The notes under the pieces: generated by a model
Told to the model about the DNA's origin: nothing
Databases searched by the model: none
Seen by the model: the letters and a program-made list of their open reading frames with translations, nothing else
Shown here: one piece after another, positions 7,548 to 14,464 of the stretch
How positions within the stretch are numbered: position 1 is the first letter of the stretch
Layout of the letters: every line of letters begins with the position of its first letter
Source: Bacillota bacterium
GTDB lineage: Bacteria; Bacillota_I; Bacilli_A; Acholeplasmatales; Acholeplasmataceae
Direction: 5' to 3'
Length of the DNA stretch: 20,109 bases
Assembly: GCA_030830185.1 (NCBI GenBank)
Contig: JAURNN010000041.1
Coordinates: 1-20,109, forward strand
Made by a program: the position numbers and the translations under genes

Positions 7548-8503
7548 AGCATGATTTCAATTCCAGAAGCAACGCCTTCATCTTCATAGATGAGGGTGTT
7601 TTTTATATATAGTTTTAAATGAATGTTTCCAGATAATCCCTCTTTAATGGTTTCATTCATTTGACCTAATCTTGGTGAAGGTAAATCTTTATAGTCTGAT
7701 GTTGTCGCAATAACAACTAATTTCAAAGATCTTTTTTTGATTGTTATTGAAACGGAAGAATCATTATAATTCAGATGTTTTACGGAACTCAAATTATAAG
7801 TTGCAAATCTATACTCTTTTCCTTGTACAATTAATACGCTGATGAGTCCTTTAAATTTAAAAAATAAAAAAGGAATGGTTGCATAAGATAACATAAACGA
7901 TGTTTTAGAATCTTTAAAGTGATTGGATTGCATCCAAGTGTAACTACTAGGAAAAGACGTTCCCCAATCTTTTTCGATATAACCTTTTCCTTGGTTAAAT
8001 GAAATGGCCTCTTTTTTTAGGAGAATTGAACCTTTCACTTGGTGTGACATCGAAACGATACCATGATAGGTTTCCATAAATTTTAAATAGCCAAAGGGTC
8101 CCATAATAGAGGGAAACAATAAACTTTTTTTAATCGGAGTGAGATCATGATTTTCTAAGTGTACTTGGAGATCTAATTCGTCGTTATCGATAGAGAAAAA
8201 CATAGAGTCGCTAGAAAACATATTTCCAGCAATTTGAATTTTGAATGTTTTTGGATGAAAAGAAAATGCGTTGATATTGTATTTAAAATAATAAGTTTTT
8301 AACGTTTCTTTTTCTTTCGTTCGGTCAGAGATAAAAACTTGTATAAATGCATGGGTATCTTTTTTATTTAAACTTATTCCGGGAATGAATGCAAAAGTAT
8401 GTGACAAACTTTTTGAAACATATTTAAAATACCAACCTTCAAAATAGTTTTTTTTCTTTAAATGCCCTTGAAAAATTTCTGGATGAAATGTTTTATAAAA
8501 CAT
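7535..8503 (-). CDS. Tocopherol cyclase-like (lipocalin-type) protein
   Basis: Resembles the tocopherol cyclase family, whose plant and cyanobacterial members close the chromanol ring of vitamin E; bacterial and archaeal relatives outside photosynthetic lineages have no firmly known reaction. Family motifs seen are FEGWYFK (21-27), MGPFGYLKFMETYHG (134-148) and GYIEKDWGTSFP (174-185) followed by SYTWMQSNHF (187-196). The 322-residue protein has no signal peptide and no clear membrane helix and is rich in beta-strand-like sequence, as in lipocalin-type folds. It lies downstream of heliorhodopsin, with a ribosome binding site (TAGGAGA) that begins right after the T tract of the intervening terminator. 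An activity on an isoprenoid or carotenoid-derived quinol is possible but unsupported. Confidence 0.8.
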   Translation of the reverse strand: MFYKTFHPEIFQGHLKKKNYFEGWYFKYVSKSLSHTFAFIPGISLNKKDTHAFIQVFISDRTKEKETLKTYYFKYNINAFSFHPKTFKIQIAGNMFSSDSMFFSIDNDELDLQVHLENHDLTPIKKSLLFPSIMGPFGYLKFMETYHGIVSMSHQVKGSILLKKEAISFNQGKGYIEKDWGTSFPSSYTWMQSNHFKDSKTSFMLSYATIPFLFFKFKGLISVLIVQGKEYRFATYNLSSVKHLNYNDSSVSITIKKRSLKLVVIATTSDYKDLPSPRLGQMNETIKEGLSGNIHLKLYIKNTLIYEDEGVASGIEIMLKPH

Positions 8504-8512
8504 GATTTTCTC

Positions 8513-8543
8513 CTAAAAAAAAGACTAAGTTTCCTTAGTCTTT
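8513..8543 (-). terminator. Terminator/attenuator between heliorhodopsin and the tocopherol-cyclase-like gene
   Basis: AAAGACTAAG (8520-8529) and CTTAGTCTTT (8534-8543) form a perfect 10-bp stem with a 4-base loop. On the minus strand it is followed by a T tract running into the next gene's ribosome binding site. It ends heliorhodopsin transcripts. The 53-base gap leaves no room for a separate promoter after it, so the downstream gene probably depends on readthrough or on a promoter inside the heliorhodopsin gene. Confidence 0.88.
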
Positions 8544-8556
8544 AGTATAGCACATC

Positions 8557-9384
8557 TTAAGAAGGTTGGAATGCTCCAAAGAGAACAAGCCATGTAAGTA
8601 ATGTTTTAGCGACAAGAGATAAAATGACATAACCTCTTTCACCATGTAAATAATCTTTAAATTTACCAATACCTGCATATTGTAAGTACATGTTTACAGG
8701 GAAAGTATTAAATGCTACAAAATATGTTCCTAAAATTGCCCAAACAAATCCCGGTACATTTGCAATATTAGGGTTGACACCAATATAAAATGCGATTGCG
8801 ACCCATGGTGCAAGACCAACTATTGATCCGAAAATAAATGGTAACCAGTTGACTTTTTTACCAGCTTTAGATTCACCTTGGTTAAGTAATTCCATATCTA
8901 AACCAAAGAAGTTCATCGCAGCATTTGCAAATGCGATTAATGCAAATACAGCAACATCTCTCACACCAAATAAAGATGAAATTAAAACGATCATGATTGA
9001 AGAAGATAATGCGTATTCATACCATCTAAATTTGTTAATACCCACTTTTAAACCAGCCCGATATTCATCTTTCCAAACAAATGCAATCAGAAAGTGGAAA
9101 ATACCAGAAATAAGTAAGAAGCTTGCGGTTAGTTGTAGAAAAGGTAACTCAAATAGTGTATCCGTATTTGTTAGAACTAAACCTTCACCTTGAATAAACT
9201 CTAAATAATTACCGATGACTGAAATGGTAAATGTTCCCTGACCTGTCATATTCGGGTAGATGAAGAATGCAAAAATCATCATAAACAACCCTTGAACTAA
9301 ATGGACAACACCCATTTTTTTATTAAATGAGATGAGTTTATCGATTTTAACATCAACATTTAATGTTTGAACTTCTGTAGACAT
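8557..9384 (-). CDS. Heliorhodopsin
   Basis: A seven-helix retinal protein of the heliorhodopsin family, inverted in the membrane relative to type 1 rhodopsins (N terminus inside). It is not expected to be a classical ion pump; its role is probably sensory or regulatory. The 275-residue protein shows the retinal-binding Lys260 in GERGYVILSLVAKTLLTW (248-265) and the counterion Glu123 in RWYEY (120-124). His28 in helix 1 and His97 in helix 2 match conserved family histidines. AFANAAMNFFGLDME (151-165) is also typical. An extra loop follows helix 1, about residues 44-77. The start at 9384 is chosen because CAAAGGAG lies 6 bases upstream; an in-frame ATG at 9438 would add 18 residues with no such site. 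It is divergent from the carotenoid genes. Confidence 0.93.
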   Translation of the reverse strand: MSTEVQTLNVDVKIDKLISFNKKMGVVHLVQGLFMMIFAFFIYPNMTGQGTFTISVIGNYLEFIQGEGLVLTNTDTLFELPFLQLTASFLLISGIFHFLIAFVWKDEYRAGLKVGINKFRWYEYALSSSIMIVLISSLFGVRDVAVFALIAFANAAMNFFGLDMELLNQGESKAGKKVNWLPFIFGSIVGLAPWVAIAFYIGVNPNIANVPGFVWAILGTYFVAFNTFPVNMYLQYAGIGKFKDYLHGERGYVILSLVAKTLLTWLVLFGAFQPS

Positions 9385-9416
9385 AATAATCTCCTTTGTA
9401 TTATGATTATGCCATG

Positions 9417-9425
9417 AGTATATCA
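9417..9425 (-). promoter_or_regulatory. Probable extended -10 promoter of heliorhodopsin
   Basis: Read on the minus strand, TGATATACT is an extended -10 element with TATACT at 9422-9417. A start near 9410 would leave a leader of about 25 bases containing the AAAGGAG site at 9391-9397. No good -35 is visible. Two copies of TATCAC (9421-9426 and 9433-9438, plus strand), 12 bases apart, sit at and just upstream of it and could be operator half-sites. Confidence 0.5.
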
Positions 9426-9461
9426 CACAATCTATCACGATGTTAGAGAATTTTTTTGTTA

Positions 9462-9470
9462 TGGTAAAAT
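9462..9470 (+). promoter_or_regulatory. Probable extended -10 promoter of the carotenoid-photolyase operon
   Basis: TGGTAAAAT fits an extended -10 element, with TAAAAT at 9465-9470. Transcription would start near 9477, between two candidate start codons of the desaturase gene. This excludes the ATG at 9471 and favours the ATG at 9492, preceded by AAGGTG. The -35 region is weak, as is usual with extended -10 promoters. Confidence 0.5.
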
Positions 9471-9491
9471 ATGGAAGAAAATAAGGTGAAT

Positions 9492-10982
9492 ATGAAAAAA
9501 GTCATTATCATTGGTGCTGGCACAGCTGGGCTATCTTCAGCAATCAGACTTCAAACTTTAGGATTTCAAGTTGAAGTCTATGAAAAAAACGATCGTGTCG
9601 GCGGTCGTATGTTTCAACTTAAAGATAAAGGATTCACGTTTGATTATGGCCCAACCATTACAATGTTACCTGAAGAATATAAAGACGTATTTAGAGCATC
9701 GGGAGTAGATCCAGATGATTATTTAGAAATGACAGCACTTGATCCACTTTATAAACTTTATTTTAGAGATGGAACGTCATTTCAAGTATCCTCAAACTTA
9801 AACAAATTAATGAAAGAACTTGAAAATTTTGGTGAAGAAGAAGCGTATGGGTATTTATCATATTTATCTGATGTATACGGACGTTATATTATTGCAAAAA
9901 AGCATTTTTTAGATGTTTCATATCGAAGAAAAAGAGATTTTTTCAACTTAAAAACACCTTATCACGGGTACCGCTTAAAAACACTTAACAATTCATATGA
10001 ATCCATTTCTAGATTCGTTAAAAACGAAAAACTAAGACAAGCATTATCTTTTCAAACATTATATGTTGGTGTTTCTCCATTTCAAGGACCTTCCATTTAT
10101 ACCATTATACCGATGATTGAGTTATTATATGGCATTCATTACATTAAAGGTGGTATGTATCAAATGGCAGCAGCGATGGAAAAACGTTTCCTAGAACTAG
10201 GCGGAAAAATTCACTTGAACCAATCTGTTGATGAGATTATGATTAAAGATCAAATCGCACAAGGGATAAGAATTAAAGATGATATCAAAGAAGCAGATAT
10301 TATTTTAACCAATGCGGATTTTCCTTGGGCTGTTGAAAACTTAATCAAAGAGCGTAAAAACAGAGGAAAATATAAAGATAAAAAATTGAAAAAAATGTCC
10401 TATTCATCATCAGTATTTATTATGTATATGGGGCTTGATAAAAAATATCCAACCGATATCCATTCACTCAGATTTGCAGCGGACTTTAAGAAAAATATTA
10501 ATGATTTATTTGAGTCAGTGATTCCTGAAGATCCATCATTTTATTTATATTCACCGTCTCAAATTGATGAAAGTGTCGCGCCTAAAGGAAAAGAAATCTT
10601 GTATGTTTTAGTACCTGTACCACATACTCAAGATAAACATGTTAACTGGGATGAAGCTCAAGTAACGTATTATCAATCTAAGATATTATCAATGATTGAA
10701 CAAATTCCAACATTTCATGATATTAGAGAACATATTGAAGTCATGCATGTCTCTACCCCAAATACATGGGAAGAAAAATTTAATTTAAATCATGGTGGAA
10801 CGTTTGGACTTCGTCCTACCTTGAATCAAAGTTTATATTTCAGACCTCAAGCAACATTAAAACCTTTAAAAAATGTTTATTTCACCGGATCATCAACACA
10901 TCCTGGTCCAGGCGTTCCAATTGTTTTAAAATCAGCAAAACTCGCTGTCAATGAAATATTAAAGGATCATCCTCATGAATGA
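9492..10982 (+). CDS. crtN: Carotenoid desaturase, CrtN-like (CrtI/CrtN family)
   Basis: An FAD-dependent desaturase that introduces conjugated double bases' partner bonds, i.e. conjugated double bonds, into a colourless carotenoid precursor at the membrane. The N-terminal dinucleotide fold shows GAGTAG (8-13) and VGGRM (36-40), followed by GFTFDYGPTITMLPEEYKDVF (47-67, in part); the C-terminal signature starts with FTGSSTHPGPGVPI (464-477). Segments such as SFQTLYVGVSPFQGPSIYTIIP and GIHYIKGGMYQMA closely resemble Staphylococcus 4,4'-diapophytoene desaturase as I remember it, so a C30 pathway is favoured over C40 phytoene. The 496-residue form starts at 9492 because the predicted transcript begins after the in-frame ATG at 9471. 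The 3' end overlaps the synthase gene by 8 bases. Confidence 0.85.
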   Translation: MKKVIIIGAGTAGLSSAIRLQTLGFQVEVYEKNDRVGGRMFQLKDKGFTFDYGPTITMLPEEYKDVFRASGVDPDDYLEMTALDPLYKLYFRDGTSFQVSSNLNKLMKELENFGEEEAYGYLSYLSDVYGRYIIAKKHFLDVSYRRKRDFFNLKTPYHGYRLKTLNNSYESISRFVKNEKLRQALSFQTLYVGVSPFQGPSIYTIIPMIELLYGIHYIKGGMYQMAAAMEKRFLELGGKIHLNQSVDEIMIKDQIAQGIRIKDDIKEADIILTNADFPWAVENLIKERKNRGKYKDKKLKKMSYSSSVFIMYMGLDKKYPTDIHSLRFAADFKKNINDLFESVIPEDPSFYLYSPSQIDESVAPKGKEILYVLVPVPHTQDKHVNWDEAQVTYYQSKILSMIEQIPTFHDIREHIEVMHVSTPNTWEEKFNLNHGGTFGLRPTLNQSLYFRPQATLKPLKNVYFTGSSTHPGPGVPIVLKSAKLAVNEILKDHPHE

Positions 10983-11883
10983 TTGGTTTACATTAAGTTT
11001 ATTGATATTTGCAGGTGTTGTCGTTCTCTTACTTGCTTTAATTTACTTAAGAGAGAGACGTCTCATTAAGTACTGCGAACAAATCATTAAAAAGAATTCA
11101 CTCACCTTTTATAAAGCTTTTTCAAAAATTGAAAACAAAAAGCAGAGACAAGCCATTTATGTTGTTTATGCTTTTTGTCGTTATGCAGATGATTTAATTG
11201 ATGAACACCAAGATATTACGGGTCTTAAACAATTAGAATTAGAACTAGAAGCATTTAAAAAGCATAAGAAAACATCACTTAAAGTTTTTAAAGCATTAAG
11301 TATCATCAAAGATCAGTTTTATGGTGAGGATTATGATTATAAACCATACTTTGAGATGATCCAAGGTCAAAGAATGGATATCGACATCGCTTCGTATGAA
11401 AGCATGGATGATGTATTAGAGTATTGTTATTACGTGGCCTCTTCAGTAGGATTGATGTTACTTCCGATTTTAGCACCAAGCAAACATCAGGAATTAAAAG
11501 AATTTGCGATTCAACTTGGATATGCAATGCAAATCACTAATTTTTTAAGAGATGTTGGCGAAGATTATCTTAAAGGAAGAATTTATATCCCGCAAGAATC
11601 ATTAAAAAAACATCAAGTAAAGATCGAACATGAAGTCAAGAATGGACCTACAGAATCTTTTAAAACACTATTTGATGAATTAGCTTCTCAAGCAAGACAC
11701 TATTATCAATACGCATATGATCATATCGATACTTTTAGTCACGATGTAAGAAAACCTCTTTTATATGCAGCTAAATTATATGAAGCCATCCTAGATGAAT
11801 GTATGACTGATTATGATGTATTTACTAAGAAACATTTTGTATCAAATGATAAAAAAATGGAAATCATTAAAAAGCTTCAATAA
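10975..11883 (+). CDS. crtM: Dehydrosqualene/phytoene synthase with N-terminal membrane anchor
   Basis: Head-to-head prenyl synthase that makes the carotenoid precursor: dehydrosqualene (C30) if CrtM-type, phytoene (C40) if CrtB-type. Both Asp-rich diphosphate/Mg2+ motifs are present: DDLID (72-76) and DVGED (193-197), with ITNFLRDVGEDYLKGRIY (187-204) typical of the family. Residues about 6-25 form a hydrophobic segment followed by RERR, a likely membrane anchor that standard CrtM and CrtB proteins lack. The 302-residue length includes this extension. AAAGGA precedes the ATG, which overlaps the desaturase stop. No alternative start would remove the anchor without losing the domain. C30 specificity is inferred mainly from the neighbouring CrtN-like enzyme. 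Confidence 0.88.
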   Translation: MNDWFTLSLLIFAGVVVLLLALIYLRERRLIKYCEQIIKKNSLTFYKAFSKIENKKQRQAIYVVYAFCRYADDLIDEHQDITGLKQLELELEAFKKHKKTSLKVFKALSIIKDQFYGEDYDYKPYFEMIQGQRMDIDIASYESMDDVLEYCYYVASSVGLMLLPILAPSKHQELKEFAIQLGYAMQITNFLRDVGEDYLKGRIYIPQESLKKHQVKIEHEVKNGPTESFKTLFDELASQARHYYQYAYDHIDTFSHDVRKPLLYAAKLYEAILDECMTDYDVFTKKHFVSNDKKMEIIKKLQ

Positions 11884-11912
11884 ATTCTTTAACGACATAC
11901 TTTGGGGTATAT

Positions 11913-13283
11913 ATGAATACAAGTAGAATCAAAGTTATTCAAGAAGTCACCAATAATGATCAGTATAAAATTATATATTGGATGCAAAGTGCGCAACGCA
12001 TCCAGTACAACCATGCACTTAATTATGCAATTAAACTTGCAAATAAATCCGGCAGTGAACTTCAAGTGATTTTTAATATTATACCTTCTTATAAGGATGC
12101 AAATCGTAGACACTATATGTTTATGTTAGAAGGAATCAAGGAATTAAACCACACGTTTCTAGAACTTAACATTCCTTTTAAAACAACTTTTGGTCTTCCA
12201 GATGAAACGATTTCAAAGCATCTCAATACCGGTGATATATTGATACTTGATAAAGCCTACTTAAAACAACCAAGACAATGGAGAAACACTTTATACCAAC
12301 GTATTAAAGGTAAAAATACCATCATTGAAATCGATACAGAACTGATTGTTCCTGTGGAACTTGCATCTAGTAAAATGGAATACGGGGCATATACCATACG
12401 TCCTAAACTTCATAAACTTTTTGATACCTTTAATGACCATGACGTGTTACCGACATATGCAGGTCCATATCAAAAACTTACTTCAGACGTAGAACTTAAT
12501 GATTTAAATGCTTTTGTAGAGACACTTCCTATCGATCAATCCGTGATTGAGACCTCTCTATTTAAAGGTGGATACCAAGAAGCGATTCAAAGACTTCAAA
12601 CGTTTATTCAATTTAAAGCTAAAGATTATTTAGAAAGAAATGCACCAGGTGAACAAGTGACGTCTACATTGTCACCGTATTTACATTTTGGTCAAATCTC
12701 ATCACTTGAAATCGTACATGCCATTCAGCATGCTAAAGAAGAAGGAATGATTAATCAAGAGACTTTTGATGGCATTTTTGAACAAGTGTTTGTAAGAAGA
12801 GAACTTGCGTTTAATTTTGTATATTATAATCAAAATTACGATCAATTTGAATCTATGACAGAATCTTGGGCTTACAAAACAATGGAAGAGCATCAAGATG
12901 ACTATAGACCCTTTATTTATTCAAAAGATAGCTTAGAAGAGGCTCGAACACACGATCCTTATTTCAATGCTGCCATGGATGAAATGAAATTTAGTGGCTA
13001 TATGCATAATTACATGCGCATGTATTGGGCTAAAAAAATCATTGAATGGTCAAATTCATATAAAGAAGCTTACGAAACAACCCTGTACTTAAATAATAAA
13101 TACTTTTTAGATGGTAGAGATCCGAATTCATATACGAGTGTTGCTTGGAATTATGGTCGTCACGATCGTGCATGGAATGAAAGAATGATTTTCGGTAAAT
13201 TGCGTTATATGAATGATAAAGGGTTAGAAAGAAAGTTTGAAATGAAAAAATACATCAACTATGTAGAAAGTATAAAAAAATAA
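11913..13283 (+). CDS. Class II CPD photolyase
   Basis: Light-driven repair of cyclobutane pyrimidine dimers in double-stranded DNA. The N-terminal start IYWMQSAQRIQYNHAL (21-36) and RRHYMFMLEG (65-74) are class II hallmarks, as are GYMHNYMRMYWAKKIIEW (362-379), GRDPNSY (401-407) and W-NYGRHDRAW-ER-IFGK--YM (412-433). FAD should bind in the C-terminal helical domain. The electron-transfer pair Trp372 and Trp379 is present, but the position matching the middle Trp of the class II chain (Trp360 in Methanosarcina mazei, as recalled) is Phe351. The length of 456 residues is normal. The gene follows the carotenoid synthase gene after 29 bases without a terminator and is probably co-transcribed; GGGG at 11904-11907 acts as ribosome binding site. 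Confidence 0.94.
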   Translation: MNTSRIKVIQEVTNNDQYKIIYWMQSAQRIQYNHALNYAIKLANKSGSELQVIFNIIPSYKDANRRHYMFMLEGIKELNHTFLELNIPFKTTFGLPDETISKHLNTGDILILDKAYLKQPRQWRNTLYQRIKGKNTIIEIDTELIVPVELASSKMEYGAYTIRPKLHKLFDTFNDHDVLPTYAGPYQKLTSDVELNDLNAFVETLPIDQSVIETSLFKGGYQEAIQRLQTFIQFKAKDYLERNAPGEQVTSTLSPYLHFGQISSLEIVHAIQHAKEEGMINQETFDGIFEQVFVRRELAFNFVYYNQNYDQFESMTESWAYKTMEEHQDDYRPFIYSKDSLEEARTHDPYFNAAMDEMKFSGYMHNYMRMYWAKKIIEWSNSYKEAYETTLYLNNKYFLDGRDPNSYTSVAWNYGRHDRAWNERMIFGKLRYMNDKGLERKFEMKKYINYVESIKK

Positions 13284-13305
13284 GTCCACATGGACTTATT
13301 TTTTT
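13274..13305. terminator. Bidirectional terminator with both stop codons in the stem
   Basis: A 14-bp perfect stem with an ACAT loop: seven As plus TAAGTCC (13274-13287) pair with GGACTTATTTTTTT (13292-13305). The stop codon of the class II photolyase (13281-13283) is in the left arm and that of the DUF1295 gene (13298-13296, minus) in the right arm. A and T runs in the arms give U tracts in both directions. Confidence 0.92.
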
Positions 13306-14075
13306 AATTTAGGGAAGAAAATAGGTGTATACTTTTTATACACTTCATAGAGTTCGTTATCTTTATATCTTTTTTCAAGTAAAGGAACTCCAGAAACAAA
13401 TCTAAGTAGATATCCCATGATCAGTGTTCCAATGATTCCAAAAACATAATTCAAATCAAAACTATAAAACATAATGACAAAATAACTGATCCATATCATA
13501 AAATCACCAAAGTAATTGGGATGTCTAGTATATGCCCACAAGCCTTTATCCATGATTTTTCCTTTGTTACCAGGGTTAGATTTAAATCGTTTAAGTTGAG
13601 CATCTGAGACACTTTCAAAAACAAAACCAATGATAAATAAAATAATACCTAATCCTAAAACCAAATAATGAAACCATTCACGTCCTTCTTTAACATAAAA
13701 TACACTTTGAAGTGGCAATGAAATCACAAATGCAAGTAATATTTGAAGATAAAAGACTTTAAAATAAGCCTGTAAATAAGGGATTTTCCCCCATTTTTTT
13801 CTCATGTTGACATAACGGTAATCTTCTGGCTTAGACCAGTTACGTAAAAATAAGTAATAGGTCAGTCTTAACCCCCATAAAGTAACAAAACTTAGTATTG
13901 AAATTGACGCGATTGTCATGACTCCAGTATATAAAAACACCGTCCAAGTAATCACAACAAAACTTAATCCCCATGCGATATCAATCAGACCTAGGTTTTT
14001 TTTAATCACACTAATCAAAAACCAAAGATGTAAGTAAATGAAAAGAACAACTGCCAATAAGGTAAAATGTGTCAT
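13296..14075 (-). CDS. DUF1295 integral membrane protein (steroid reductase/methyltransferase-like)
   Basis: A 259-residue membrane protein of the DUF1295 family, related to steroid 5-alpha-reductases and isoprenylcysteine carboxyl methyltransferases. Hydrophobic segments appear at about 5-24, 32-50, 53-75, 106-125, 136-155, 192-205 and 210-228. The family motif GLWAYTRHPNYFGD is at 178-191 and a PLLEKRY stretch at 231-237. Family fold suggests a NAD(P)H- or SAM-dependent reaction on a lipid or isoprenoid, but the substrate is unknown. The start at 14075 is used instead of an in-frame ATG at 14135, because it forms an ATGA overlap with the upstream DUF2177 gene and has GGAAG just before it. 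Last gene of the MscS operon. Confidence 0.85.
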   Translation of the reverse strand: MTHFTLLAVVLFIYLHLWFLISVIKKNLGLIDIAWGLSFVVITWTVFLYTGVMTIASISILSFVTLWGLRLTYYLFLRNWSKPEDYRYVNMRKKWGKIPYLQAYFKVFYLQILLAFVISLPLQSVFYVKEGREWFHYLVLGLGIILFIIGFVFESVSDAQLKRFKSNPGNKGKIMDKGLWAYTRHPNYFGDFMIWISYFVIMFYSFDLNYVFGIIGTLIMGYLLRFVSGVPLLEKRYKDNELYEVYKKYTPIFFPKLKK

Positions 14076-14464
14076 AAAAGACTTCCGATTAAATAGGTGA
14101 GCGTGGATACAGAAAATCCTAAAAATGTTCCCCATGTGATATCAATGAGAGTAACTTTAAGTGGCCATTTTTCAAGTGTTGCTAAATTGGTTAAGTCATA
14201 AGTTGCATACGTTATAAAACCATAAAGACCACCATAGAGTATAGCATGACTAAGTGACATTGCATCTAATGCAGGAACGATTGCAAAAATCATTAAAAAG
14301 ATTATATATAATACATAAAAAACAATCGCTGCGTACCAATTAGGTTTTTTGGCTAAAATATAACCAATTTGTGTTTGATACATCTTTTTAGCAAACAAAC
14401 CTAACCATAAGATGTCAATGATAAAAAAGATGAAAAATGCGATTAAAAAGATAAGTATATTCAT
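14072..14464 (-). CDS. DUF2177 family membrane protein
   Basis: A small (130 residues) four-helix membrane protein with segments at about 3-22, 44-64, 71-92 and 104-127. Recognisable DUF2177 motifs are IDILWLGLFAKKMY (16-29), GFITYATYDLTNLATLEKWPL (82-102, in part) and VTLIDITWG (104-112). No biochemical function is established for the family. It overlaps MscS upstream and DUF1295 downstream by ATGA junctions, so the three are almost certainly translated together. GAGGGAG lies just before the ATG. Confidence 0.85.
   Translation of the reverse strand: MNILIFLIAFFIFFIIDILWLGLFAKKMYQTQIGYILAKKPNWYAAIVFYVLYIIFLMIFAIVPALDAMSLSHAILYGGLYGFITYATYDLTNLATLEKWPLKVTLIDITWGTFLGFSVSTLTYLIGSLL

Noticed and set aside
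8849..9193. 114-codon open frame opposite heliorhodopsin
   Set aside because: Composition reflects the complementary membrane-protein codons; no domain, no ribosome binding site, and the opposite strand is convincingly coding.
9385..9438. Longer heliorhodopsin starting at 9438
   Set aside because: AAAGGAG is correctly placed for the ATG at 9384, and the predicted promoter lies inside the proposed extension.
9471..9491. Earlier ATG of the carotenoid desaturase
   Set aside because: It abuts the -10 hexamer, so it would precede the predicted transcription start; the FAD motif begins right after the ATG at 9492.
14076..14135. Earlier ATG of the DUF1295 protein
   Set aside because: It lies 60 bases inside the DUF2177 gene, while the ATG at 14075 forms the same ATGA junction seen at the other operon joint and has its own GGAAG.
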